Below are positions 1 through 7,354 of a stretch of 38,049 nt of DNA, piece by piece. This DNA is from a virus. The notes beneath the pieces were generated by a model. It ran no database searches. It saw only the letters and a list, made by a program, of their open reading frames with translations, and was not told the origin of the DNA. The position numbers and the translations under genes are program-made. Location of the stretch: positions 1 to 38,049 of the IMG/VR virus record IMGVR_UViG_3300042389_000805; one strand, 5' to 3'. Within the stretch, counting starts at the first letter, position 1; each line of letters starts with the position of its first letter.

Positions 1-678
1 AACCGCGAAAGCGCGGGTAATCAGTCTTTTGAAAGCATACTAAAGAGCGGCGGTTTTTTTCAGGACAATGTGTCATTTGGAAAATTGAAATATATTTTAG
101 TGAACGGTAAGACGGTGCAAGGCGCAACGCATCCAACCACAGAAGCAAAGGAGGGGGTAAAATCTCTTTTTGGTGATGAAAAACCACGCCGCACATTTGC
201 AACAATGGCAGATAGCGCAACAATGAAACGAGGCGCGGACGGAGTAAAGAAAGGATATGACGACTTAACTTATTTTGCGGAAAACTTTTGGCGGCAATTT
301 TTTAATGTTTTTGAATATGTAAAATGGATATTCTACGGGGTTGGTACAGTAACACTATACTTTGCATTAGTTGGCAAAAATGAATACACTCACACGGGCA
401 GATGGCAGGATAAAGTACTTTTGTGGATACAAAGAACATCATCTTTAGTTCTGTTTTTGGATATTACTGTTATGGTTGCAATGTATTTAATACAGGCAAT
501 TTTAAAGATAAAAACATGGGATTTACCAGTTCCGATAATTCTTTTTTTGCTTTGGTTATTGGCTAATGGTTTAGCGTGGGCAACGTCTTATGTTATTCCG
601 AATGCAACGGTAAATAATGGCGGTTTTGCAAATAGAAATAGAGATAACAGGGATAATGATTTTAAACAACTTAGATAA
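1..678 (+). CDS. Membrane protein, 3' part of a gene that probably starts at 37981
   Basis: The frame is open from the first base, so the GTG at 70 is unlikely to be the true start. Joined to the 23 codons at 37981-38049 it gives a protein of about 248 residues: signal peptide ending KAQ, a soluble stretch with FESILKSGGFFQDN, then three hydrophobic segments (around VKWIFYGVGTVTLYFALVG, SLVLFLDITVMVAMYLIQAI and VPIILFLLWLLANGLAW) and a polar Asn/Arg-rich tail. No family recognised. It sits between the tail-tip genes and the lysis-like genes and its stop overlaps the next ATG (TAATG), so the two are translationally coupled. A role in lysis or genome entry is inferred from position and membrane topology only. 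Confidence 0.75.
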   Translation, partial: NRESAGNQSFESILKSGGFFQDNVSFGKLKYILVNGKTVQGATHPTTEAKEGVKSLFGDEKPRRTFATMADSATMKRGADGVKKGYDDLTYFAENFWRQFFNVFEYVKWIFYGVGTVTLYFALVGKNEYTHTGRWQDKVLLWIQRTSSLVLFLDITVMVAMYLIQAILKIKTWDLPVPIILFLLWLLANGLAWATSYVIPNATVNNGGFANRNRDNRDNDFKQLR

Positions 679-1205
679 TGTTTGAAATTAAATCTATCTA
701 CATAATGTCACACCAAAACCCGCTTAACATATCAAAGTGGTATTTATGGAAAATTGGCATTAGTAAAGACCCAACCGAACGCAAAGCGCAAATAAGCAAG
801 TCAATACTAGAAAAAAGCGGCGTTTATTTCCCTATAAGAATTTGGATAAAAATACCGCTTTTTTCGGCTCGATTGATTGAAACTAAAGCGCACGGATTGT
901 TCCAGCGTTTCAGATCGAAAAGAGTGCCGCAAGGTAGTTCCGGCTATACCGAATGGTTTACCGCTCCAAATTCGATTATATCACTTTTGCTTTATTTCCT
1001 TTTGCCCGATTTTGCGGGCAAATCTGCCTTTTGTTTGGCCGTATTTCTTGCTCCTGTTCCGTTTGATTTTATGGCGGTTTGCATTGGAATGGCGGCGGCT
1101 GAGTTGTTTTTGGCTGCCTTTGTTTTGTGCAAGGTTGTTGAGTGGGCAACGGGTTTTGATTTGCTGGGTAGCACTATTTATATTTTAAAATATTTTACAC
1201 AATAA
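678..1205 (+). CDS. GIY-YIG/T5orf172-like nuclease domain fused to C-terminal membrane helices
   Basis: 175 residues. The first ~95 carry a GIY-YIG-like pattern: IYIM near residue 7, KIGIS at 25-29, the conserved Arg in DPTERKAQI (31-39), a Glu in LIETKAH (66-72) and the closing GYTEWF (89-94), as in T5orf172/Mug113-type proteins. Residues ~98-155 are strongly hydrophobic (two or three membrane segments), which is not usual for this family. ATG overlaps the preceding stop. The nuclease activity is inferred from motifs; the membrane part could make it an anchored nuclease acting at the cell envelope, for example in superinfection exclusion or host DNA attack. The domain call is moderately secure, the role is open. 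Confidence 0.65.
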   Translation: MFEIKSIYIMSHQNPLNISKWYLWKIGISKDPTERKAQISKSILEKSGVYFPIRIWIKIPLFSARLIETKAHGLFQRFRSKRVPQGSSGYTEWFTAPNSIISLLLYFLLPDFAGKSAFCLAVFLAPVPFDFMAVCIGMAAAELFLAAFVLCKVVEWATGFDLLGSTIYILKYFTQ

Positions 1206-1218
1206 AACACACTAAAAA

Positions 1219-1614
1219 ATGATAAATTGCGCGGGTGTAATTATAGAAAAAATGTCCAAAAGATACGGCGTAAAAATAGGTGTTATGCCAAATTTTGCGT
1301 ATCAAAAATACTGCACAACAGGCGAATTAAGAGACTACTTAAAGTCTATGGGGTTGATCGTAACATACGACGACACAAAGTCAATGTCTTTTTATTTTAA
1401 AGATTTGCAAAAGCACAATATTACTATGCTTATATCTTACAATAGTATTAATAGAGACAGTAGCAAGCACGTAGAAATAGTTCAAGACATGGACAAAGAC
1501 AACAGGGTAAAATTGCCGCACATCGAAAGATATATAAGTCAAGATGAGTTCGGTGAGAGTGTATTTACATTTGTTTCAGACAGAGACATTACGGGTATAG
1601 TTGACTTTTTTTAA
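1219..1614 (+). CDS. Hypothetical protein
   Basis: 131 residues, soluble, mixed charge. No family recognised. ATG follows the leader AAAACACACTAAAAA, also found before the gene at 6584. Lies between the GIY-YIG fusion and the transglycosylase gene, so probably in the same late transcript. The 84 bases after it hold no recognisable element. Confidence 0.7.
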   Translation: MINCAGVIIEKMSKRYGVKIGVMPNFAYQKYCTTGELRDYLKSMGLIVTYDDTKSMSFYFKDLQKHNITMLISYNSINRDSSKHVEIVQDMDKDNRVKLPHIERYISQDEFGESVFTFVSDRDITGIVDFF

Positions 1615-1698
1615 TTCTTTATGCCTAATATAGCAAATTGCATTCAGCCGCCGTTGTCAAATACGACAAATTAACATACAAGACAGTCAAGTCATAAA

Positions 1699-2589
1699 AT
1701 GAACATCACCGACGCGCTTCAAATTGCACTAAGTTATGACGGCTTATTCGGCGCATTAATTTGCACCGCACTTTGCTATCTAATTTATTGGACTTTAAAA
1801 CTATTGGGTATAACAATCCAATTTTTAGAGGTGTCTGTTAAATTTCTTTTTGGCAAAGATCGGCACGGCTTTTTAAAAAGATTTGGCGTAATGCTAATTT
1901 TAGGTTACGCCGTTTCTTTTTTTCGTGCTGAAATATCGGATTTTGTGCAAAGGTTTGAAACACCCGTGTATGATGGCCAATACGACGGATTAAGCAGCGA
2001 CAATATAAGTGAGGCGTTCGAGCGTAGAATTATGGATTTAAACCCTGCCTACATATCAAAAGAGGTTATAAAAAGAACCAGGTCGCTTGCAGCGGAACTA
2101 CAAATACCGCCGCACTACATTTACCAAACTGCTTTATCTGAGTGCAGCCTAAAACCCTTAACAATACGCCGCGACGGTATTGCGGCTGGGTGGATTCAAT
2201 TTACCGCAATTGGATTGAGTGGTATAACGTCCGAAAGTTTGGCAGACGTAAAACAGTACTGTAAAAACGGGCAAATATCGCAAATTATGGACTTAACGGA
2301 TAAATATGTCCGTTATCACACAAAAGGCAAAAAGATCACACGGGCGGTAGATTTTTATTTGGTTGTGTTTTCGCCTGCTAATTTAGGGCGCGGTAACGAT
2401 GCTGTTTTGTACGAAGGGGCAAATAATCCAGCGTACTATTTAAACGCTGGATTCGATGGATATACGCAAAAAGCAGACGGTCGTATCATGCGAAGCCGTA
2501 AAAATATGGATTATCGTATTACGGTTGGGGAACTAGCCTTGTGTATTGAGGCAAAGAAAAACAAATTAATACAAAGCATTAATAAATAA
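1699..2589 (+). CDS. Membrane-anchored lytic transglycosylase-like peptidoglycan hydrolase (endolysin)
   Basis: 296 residues. Two hydrophobic segments lie at ~17-37 and ~62-76; the C-terminal half looks like an SLT/lysozyme-like fold: IPPHYIYQTALSECSLKP with the candidate catalytic Glu at 148, the AAGWIQFT turn (162-169, compare AGLIQF in lytic transglycosylases), DFYLVVFSPA (218-227) and a following Asn/Gly/Tyr-rich stretch around NPAYYLNAGFDGY. It would cleave glycan strands of murein, either for host lysis or for genome entry. The N-terminal membrane anchor suggests signal-anchor-type export, so a separate holin might only trigger it. Family assignment from motifs is fairly secure; lysis versus entry is inferred. 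Confidence 0.75.
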   Translation: MNITDALQIALSYDGLFGALICTALCYLIYWTLKLLGITIQFLEVSVKFLFGKDRHGFLKRFGVMLILGYAVSFFRAEISDFVQRFETPVYDGQYDGLSSDNISEAFERRIMDLNPAYISKEVIKRTRSLAAELQIPPHYIYQTALSECSLKPLTIRRDGIAAGWIQFTAIGLSGITSESLADVKQYCKNGQISQIMDLTDKYVRYHTKGKKITRAVDFYLVVFSPANLGRGNDAVLYEGANNPAYYLNAGFDGYTQKADGRIMRSRKNMDYRITVGELALCIEAKKNKLIQSINK

Positions 2590-2599
2590 AATATAAAAA

Positions 2600-2983
2600 A
2601 TGGGAAACGTTGTACTAATTCCACAAAATAGAAAATTAGGGTATTTTGCATTTTTAATAGTAGATGAATCAATTATTAAAAATGGCATTACGCAATATTT
2701 GCCAATACATAGGCCGATAACGCGCGGGGCTATTGCCGTAAAATGCCCCGTAAGCAAATCAGATAAAATATATATAGTCGACGGTATTGATCCTGACTTT
2801 ATTACGGCTGACGACAATATTAGCAAAGGTGTTATTTCTGAATTAAACTCTGTTGATCTTTCAGATATGAAAATTGGAATGTCGGAGGCTAGTTCTGATA
2901 ATTACATTTTTATTAAAAGCCTTTGGAATCAATTGCCTGACACTTTAGGAATAACCGTGCATTATAGGCGAAAAGGCGTGTAG
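2600..2983 (+). CDS. Hypothetical protein
   Basis: 127 residues, soluble, no family recognised. Starts 10 bases after the transglycosylase gene behind an AAATATAAAAAATG leader and is the last gene before the promoter region at 3007-3090, so it likely ends the lysis-region transcript. No clear terminator follows it. Confidence 0.65.
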   Translation: MGNVVLIPQNRKLGYFAFLIVDESIIKNGITQYLPIHRPITRGAIAVKCPVSKSDKIYIVDGIDPDFITADDNISKGVISELNSVDLSDMKIGMSEASSDNYIFIKSLWNQLPDTLGITVHYRRKGV

Positions 2984-3006
2984 TGTGTTGATTGTGAATA
3001 CTTTAC

Positions 3007-3090
3007 CTACTTTCAGAAGTTTTTGAAAAATAAAAATCAAAAATAATCGAATAAATGTTACCACTTTAATAACTAAGTACCGTATCTTTG
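3007..3090 (+). promoter_or_regulatory. Repeated promoter, copy A (upstream box, TTTCA-N8-TGAAA, TTACC-N20-TATCTTTG)
   Basis: Bacteroidota-type promoter. The -7 box TATCTTTG is at 3083-3090 and a -33-like TTACC at 3058-3062, spacing 20. Upstream, 3007-3037 is a 31-nt box identical to one at 13683-13713 and closely matched at 11870-11898. It contains the inverted repeat TTTCA-N8-TGAAA. Drives the gene at 3141. Confidence 0.8.
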
Positions 3091-3140
3091 TATCACTAAA
3101 GCGCGGTAAGCGTATAAAATCACACTTAAATAAAAATATT

Positions 3141-3560
3141 ATGACAAATTTATCTGAATTTCAACAAGCGGCTGTATTTTCGGTATTGCCAACGATACAC
3201 TGCACTATTTTTGAGCCTACCGATTCCGCTATTGAGTTAGGTTATAAGCGCGTTGTTATGCCTATTGATGAGGGTAGGGCAAAGTGGGAAGAGTATAAAA
3301 ATAACAATATTGATTGTTATTTTTACTATCACGAAGAAAGGTTTCTTTATGAAACATATAATAAGGTGGATGGTTATAGGTTTGGAATTGGATACAAAGA
3401 AGGAACTGGAACATTAGATGTCGTAACAGACGGTAAAGTTTTCATCGTGGGATATGATGCTAATAATTTGCTAATTGGGGAATATCCTAAATACGCATCG
3501 TATCAATACGACACGATAGACCAATGCTTGTGTCATGCAAAAAAAGAAGGGTACTTATAA
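3141..3560 (+). CDS. Hypothetical small protein under repeated promoter A
   Basis: 139 residues, soluble, slightly acidic, no family recognised. ATG preceded by AAATAAAAATATT. It is the only gene between promoter A and the hairpin-rich region ending in the terminator at 3829-3863, so it forms its own transcription unit. Sharing the promoter with the 12008 and 13827 units suggests co-expression with those small accessory genes, plausibly early in infection. Function unknown. Confidence 0.75.
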   Translation: MTNLSEFQQAAVFSVLPTIHCTIFEPTDSAIELGYKRVVMPIDEGRAKWEEYKNNNIDCYFYYHEERFLYETYNKVDGYRFGIGYKEGTGTLDVVTDGKVFIVGYDANNLLIGEYPKYASYQYDTIDQCLCHAKKEGYL

Positions 3561-3862
3561 TACTTTGACCCTTCGCAAGATGGGTGCGGAAAGAATGTGG
3601 AAAAAACCACAGGAGGCAGCAGGTTTGCGCGATGAAAATTACACACACCTGCCTTTATTTGGAAATACATAACCAAATATCGTAGTGCTATTTATTTAGC
3701 ACATTGTGCGTTGATAAGTTTACTTTGTGATGCTCAAGAATCCCCGATATTGAGCCGCTTACTACATTCGCTATATCAGCATGTATAGCGTCAGTGGCCA
3801 GATCTGGTAAATGGAGTGCTAGGGGATACGCGCCGATGTTTTTTTGGGCATCGGCGCGTTTT
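3561..3862 (+). ncRNA. Candidate structured non-coding RNA or long structured 3' UTR
   Basis: No ORF. Successive hairpins can be paired by eye: 3597-3600/3607-3610 (GTGG/CCAC), 3619-3624/3647-3652 (GCAGGT/ACCTGC), 3656-3662/3673-3679 (TATTTGG/CCAAATA), 3685-3690/3697-3702 (GTGCTA/TAGCAC), an alternative 3699-3702/3706-3709 (GCAC/GTGC) that excludes the previous one, 3732-3737/3750-3755 (GCTCAA/TTGAGC), 3769-3775/3784-3790 (CGCTATA/TATAGCG), the palindrome CCAGATCTGG at 3798-3807, then the terminator. The density in AT-rich DNA is suggestive. No known RNA family is recognised; it may simply be the 3' UTR of the 3141 gene. Confidence 0.4.
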
Positions 3863-3863
3863 T
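3829..3863 (+). terminator. Strong intrinsic terminator
   Basis: Perfect 10-bp stem CGCGCCGATG (3829-3838) / CATCGGCGCG (3849-3858), 10-nt loop, followed by TTTTTAAT. Ends the transcript from promoter A and insulates promoter D. Confidence 0.9.
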
Positions 3864-3906
3864 AATCTTACAATTTGTTAATAAGTTGTTAATACTTGAA
3901 AAAGCG

Positions 3907-3937
3907 TTGCACGGGTTAGCCTTAACAACTACCTTTG
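3907..3937 (+). promoter_or_regulatory. Bacteroidota-type promoter D
   Basis: TTG at 3907-3909, 20-nt spacer, -7 box TACCTTTG at 3930-3937. Located 25 bases before the ATG at 3963 and directly after a strong terminator. It lacks the upstream inverted-repeat box of promoters A-C, so this unit is probably regulated differently. Confidence 0.7.
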
Positions 3938-3962
3938 TATCACATTAAATAACTTATCAAAA

Positions 3963-4364
3963 ATGCAAGATCAACAAATTATTATCGAGTTCAACGAATC
4001 ATATACGGTAATGTATTCGCAAACAGAGGGTGTAACCGTAACCGTAAAAGGTGAATGCGAAATTGACCACTACGAAGGAACAAACGACATTGACGACCAA
4101 AGCGAAACTAATTTCCACTTTTCAAATGTCTTTATGTGTATTAATGAGGTTAGCACAGAGTCTTTGCAAAAATCTTACAAGGAATTTGGCAGGGAATTAA
4201 CACAGCAAGATATTGACGATGTAAACGTTTGGATTGCAGTAAATACCGATTTTGAAACGGAGTTTGCTTATAGTGCGGACAAGCCGCACCTTAAAGACTT
4301 CATTGAGCAGGTGAAAGACTACTGTTTAGAAGCGGCGGCAAATTATGAAAGCGATGAAACATAG
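3963..4364 (+). CDS. Acidic hypothetical protein
   Basis: 133 residues, very rich in Asp and Glu with few Lys/Arg, no family recognised. Own promoter at 3907-3937; a hairpin follows at 4391-4417. High net negative charge and small size are properties shared with DNA-mimic anti-restriction proteins, but no such family is recognised, so this is only a hypothesis. Confidence 0.75.
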   Translation: MQDQQIIIEFNESYTVMYSQTEGVTVTVKGECEIDHYEGTNDIDDQSETNFHFSNVFMCINEVSTESLQKSYKEFGRELTQQDIDDVNVWIAVNTDFETEFAYSADKPHLKDFIEQVKDYCLEAAANYESDET

Positions 4365-4390
4365 CATTTTTGGTGATTGATTTATATACG

Positions 4391-4417
4391 GTCGGGGCGT
4401 AACTTTTGCGCCCTGAC
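4391..4417 (+). terminator. Weak terminator or attenuator hairpin before recT
   Basis: GTCGGGGCG (4391-4399) pairs with CGCCCTGAC (4409-4417) over 9 bp including one G-T pair; only a short ATTTT follows. It lies between the 3963 gene and recT and may reduce read-through rather than stop it. It also covers the TTG at 4406, arguing for the downstream ATG at 4445 as the recT start. Confidence 0.55.
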
Positions 4418-4444
4418 ATTTTACCACTTAAAAAAAATATAAAA

Positions 4445-5404
4445 ATGAGTAATATTGCAGAAAAAGCAAAAACCGCGCTTGCTAGCGCAACAAAGCCAGG
4501 CACAATGGTAGGATTTAATTCTACTTCAATTGAGGCTACACTTGCACCATACGCCGCACAGATAGCCAAGGCAATGCCCAATGGCGGAAAACCTGACGCA
4601 ATTATACAGGCGGCTGTATTTCAAATATCTACTAATCCAGCACTAAAAGAATGCAGTGTACAAACCCTTATTGGTGCGGTGCTTCACGCCTCTTTGTTGG
4701 GATTAAATACCGCACTTGGTCAATGTCATTTTATACCTCGCAAAAATGGAATGACGGGGCAAGTTGATTGCCAATTCCAAATTGACTACAAGGGTTTAAT
4801 TACGCTTGCATATCGTAGCGGACAGGTAAAAAGCGTATTTGCTGAGGTTGTGCGCCGTAATGATGTTTTTGAGTTTGAGCGCGGTACAACGCCACGAATA
4901 AAGCATATACCAGCACTAGAAAACACGGGCGAAACGTTTGCCGTTTACGCGGTTGTTGAGTTTGAAAACGGCGGTAAAGAGTTTGTTGTTATGGGCAAAA
5001 CAGAGGTAGAAAAAAGGAGAATGGCTTCGCCCTCACAAAGGGGCGAACCTGAAAAAGTTTGGCTAAAATGGGCTGATGAAATGTGGAAAAAAACAGCACT
5101 TCGTAACCTGTTAAAAATTGTCCCTTTGTCGTCTCAAACTATTTCTGCTATCGCAACAGATGACCGCGCCATTAAATTAGAAGACATTAAAGGCGGAAAC
5201 GTTTCAGGGACAATTGAGATTTCTGAAAATTCAGAAATTATTGAAGCAAGCGACATTAAAAACATACGCGAAGGCGTTGAGGCGTGTTCCGATAATGACG
5301 AACTACAAAGGTACTGGAATCAAGGCGCGTCGGAATGGAGCAGCCGTGAAGATGTAAAGGCTATTTTTAATAATCGTAAAAACGAAATATCTCGCAATGA
5401 CTAG
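4445..5404 (+). CDS. recT: RecT-family single-strand annealing protein
   Basis: 319 residues from the ATG at 4445, which follows AAAAAAAATATAAAA; upstream in-frame codons lie inside a hairpin. Matches RecT in length and pattern: N-terminal AAQIAKAMP, then LIGAVLHASLLGLNTALGQCHFIPRKNG, VDCQFQIDYKGLITLAYRSG, the basic KTEVEKRRMASPSQRG and EMWKKTALRNLLKIVPLSSQ. It anneals complementary single strands in recombination with the exonuclease encoded directly downstream, whose ATG (5397) overlaps its stop. The acidic variable C-terminal region (after ~250) is typical. Confident. Confidence 0.93.
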   Translation: MSNIAEKAKTALASATKPGTMVGFNSTSIEATLAPYAAQIAKAMPNGGKPDAIIQAAVFQISTNPALKECSVQTLIGAVLHASLLGLNTALGQCHFIPRKNGMTGQVDCQFQIDYKGLITLAYRSGQVKSVFAEVVRRNDVFEFERGTTPRIKHIPALENTGETFAVYAVVEFENGGKEFVVMGKTEVEKRRMASPSQRGEPEKVWLKWADEMWKKTALRNLLKIVPLSSQTISAIATDDRAIKLEDIKGGNVSGTIEISENSEIIEASDIKNIREGVEACSDNDELQRYWNQGASEWSSREDVKAIFNNRKNEISRND

Positions 5405-6281
5405 TGAAAAAAAAGAATGGCATACCCTCCGATCAAAAGGTATCGGAGGGAGCGAAATAACGAGCGTGCTTGGCCTTAATCCGTACCAAACGCCGTACGC
5501 TCTTTGGGAGCAAAAAACGGGGCGCGTTGCAAGTTTTGAGGGCAATAAGTTTACGGTTGCTGGAAATTATTTAGAGCCAGTTGTCGCTCAAATGTTTGCC
5601 GATCAAGGATTTGAACTTTACGGCGGAGGTGACCAGCATTTTTCACACGAAGTACACACGTTTTGCATTGGTACACCTGACCGATTTGTAAAGGGCAAAC
5701 ACGGGGACGCGGTACTAGAAATAAAGACGACACAAAAAACGCCTACCAAAGACGATATTCCACTAAACTGGTACTTTCAAAATTTATGGTATCAAGGTAT
5801 AACAGGAAAGCGGCGCGGCTATATTGCGTGGTTGTCGCGCGGTGTTGACTTTGATTGGATAGAAATTGAATTTAACGAAGATATTTTTAGTGATATGATT
5901 GAGCAGGCTGCACAATTTTGGACGGTAAACGTATTGCAAAATATTGCGCCTCCACCGCTAAAAAAAGACGACATTTTAAAGATTGTTTCAAAGGTTGGCG
6001 GGAATAAGGAGTTAAATCAAGATTTAGCAATTTATCACAGTCAAATAAAAAGCAACAGCGCAAAAATTAAGGAACTAGAAGCGGCAAACGACGAACTGAA
6101 AGAGGCCATACAACTTGAAATGATGGAAAACGAAACGGCTACCTTTATGGGCGCAAAGATGTTTTCTTGGAAAGAACAGGAAAGGATTGGGGTAGATGCA
6201 AAACTACTAGAATTAGAACAGCCGGAAATATTTAAGAAATACAAAACAGTAACAAAATCACGCGTTTTTCGCATATCCTAA
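5397..6281 (+). CDS. YqaJ-family viral exonuclease (RecE/lambda-exo type)
   Basis: 294 residues. YqaJ signature: LRSKGIGGSEITSVLGLNPY (11-30), GNYLEPVVA (56-64), the PD-(D/E)xK core with Asp95 in GTPDRF and Glu108-Ile-Lys110 in VLEIKTT, then the YFQNLWYQGI helix (126-135) that carries the conserved Gln. Residues ~205-240 look like a coiled coil. It digests 5' ends of double-stranded DNA to expose strands for RecT; the 8-base overlap with recT supports the pair. Confident. Confidence 0.92.
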   Translation: MTSEKKEWHTLRSKGIGGSEITSVLGLNPYQTPYALWEQKTGRVASFEGNKFTVAGNYLEPVVAQMFADQGFELYGGGDQHFSHEVHTFCIGTPDRFVKGKHGDAVLEIKTTQKTPTKDDIPLNWYFQNLWYQGITGKRRGYIAWLSRGVDFDWIEIEFNEDIFSDMIEQAAQFWTVNVLQNIAPPPLKKDDILKIVSKVGGNKELNQDLAIYHSQIKSNSAKIKELEAANDELKEAIQLEMMENETATFMGAKMFSWKEQERIGVDAKLLELEQPEIFKKYKTVTKSRVFRIS

Positions 6282-6286
6282 CAACA

Positions 6287-6571
6287 ATGAGCAACAAGGA
6301 ATTAGTAGAAACCGCAAAACAAGTAATTGAGGATTTGGGTGGACTTCACGGCACAAAAACAGCCTGCGATTGTTTGCGTCTGTTTTGCGAACGGATTGAG
6401 CAGACGAAAGAATTGAAGCAAATTATTGAAATTTTGCAGGTATGCGCAAACAAAAACCTAATGCGTGGCGAGGAATTAGATCAAGTATCATGGCGCGATC
6501 GAGAGGGCGTATTGATAACCAACAGACAGGCGTTAGATATTGCCAAATACACCCCATTATATCACGACTAA
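6287..6571 (+). CDS. Hypothetical protein
   Basis: 94 residues, mainly helical by eye, with four Cys that form no obvious metal motif. Follows the exonuclease gene by 5 bases, so it belongs to the same operon. No family recognised. Confidence 0.7.
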   Translation: MSNKELVETAKQVIEDLGGLHGTKTACDCLRLFCERIEQTKELKQIIEILQVCANKNLMRGEELDQVSWRDREGVLITNRQALDIAKYTPLYHD

Positions 6572-6583
6572 AACACACTAAAA

Positions 6584-6952
6584 ATGCAGCAGCAAACGCA
6601 AACGCAAAAAAAGTACAAAGACCTATTCACAATTGACCAACACGAAATACCAAAGGTCAATGCGAAAAAAATAAACGAATACCTTACCAACCTTTTAATC
6701 GAGGGTTTTGATTCGTTTATAGACGGGGTACACGTCACAACACGTGTATCGTTCGGTAAAAATAATAAAAAAACCCTTGTAAACGAGGTAACTATATTGC
6801 AAGCCAAAACCAACGAAATGGTTATCAATATCTACTACAATGACAGTTATAAGGTCGTTGTTGAAAAGTTGGACGCCCTAACGGACTACATGAAGGGCAA
6901 AACATTATATAACAAACTTCGCCAAATAAAGGGCGAAAACAAATGGATTTAG
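6584..6952 (+). CDS. Hypothetical protein
   Basis: 122 residues, lysine-rich, Gln-rich N-terminus, no family recognised. The leader AAAACACACTAAAAATG repeats that of the 1219 gene. The end overlaps the start of the SEC-C gene at 6943, suggesting coupling. Confidence 0.7.
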   Translation: MQQQTQTQKKYKDLFTIDQHEIPKVNAKKINEYLTNLLIEGFDSFIDGVHVTTRVSFGKNNKKTLVNEVTILQAKTNEMVINIYYNDSYKVVVEKLDALTDYMKGKTLYNKLRQIKGENKWI

Positions 6953-7152
6953 CCATGGATATAACAAAAGAAATTTTACCATTTACAATACTTGCGCCGC
7001 CTCCGTTTGACATATATTACCCAAAGCGGAAAAAATTTGGCAATGACGTACCAGTGCGCACAGAGCCAAAAATAAACAGGAACGCCATTTGCCCAAAATG
7101 CGAAAGCGGCCTAAAGTACAAAAAATGTTGTTTACTAAAAACTAAAACATAA
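6943..7152 (+). CDS. Small SEC-C motif zinc-binding protein
   Basis: 69 residues. The C-terminus has CPKCESGLKYKKCC, a close match to the SEC-C zinc motif (CxCGSGxKYKxCC) found at the end of SecA and in many phage proteins; here CPKC replaces CPCG. The first ~40 residues are unassigned. A second ATG at 6955 could also start the protein. It binds zinc by family knowledge; partner unknown, possibly a nucleic-acid or protein adaptor. Confidence 0.75.
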   Translation: MDLAMDITKEILPFTILAPPPFDIYYPKRKKFGNDVPVRTEPKINRNAICPKCESGLKYKKCCLLKTKT

Positions 7153-7156
7153 AATT

Positions 7157-7354
7157 ATGCAAAATGACAGTCCAATACCAATGGCAGACGACCAGGACGA
7201 AAACAAAAAGTCAAACGCCATAGAACTCCACGACGAAGGGTTAATTGCGCTTTATAGAGCAATTTTAAAGCAGGACGCAAGCAAACTAAAGGGGCAACTT
7301 AAAAAAATTGAACTTGAAAAGTTGACACCTGAAAACGAGCAACAAGATGAATAA
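7157..7354 (+). CDS. Hypothetical acidic/helical small protein
   Basis: 65 residues with a charged helical C-terminal half (KLKGQLKKIELEKL). The start follows AAAATT. Its last 8 bases overlap the start of the next gene. No family recognised. Confidence 0.6.
   Translation: MQNDSPIPMADDQDENKKSNAIELHDEGLIALYRAILKQDASKLKGQLKKIELEKLTPENEQQDE

Noticed and set aside
877-1188. 103-codon + strand ORF within the GIY-YIG fusion gene
   Set aside because: Fully inside a better-supported gene in another frame; hydrophobicity is a shadow of the membrane-coding stretch.
3629-3645. Possible self-cleaving ribozyme core near GCGCGATGAAAATTAC
   Set aside because: GATGAAA alone resembles a hammerhead fragment, but the CTGATGA and GAAA parts and three flanking stems cannot be found.
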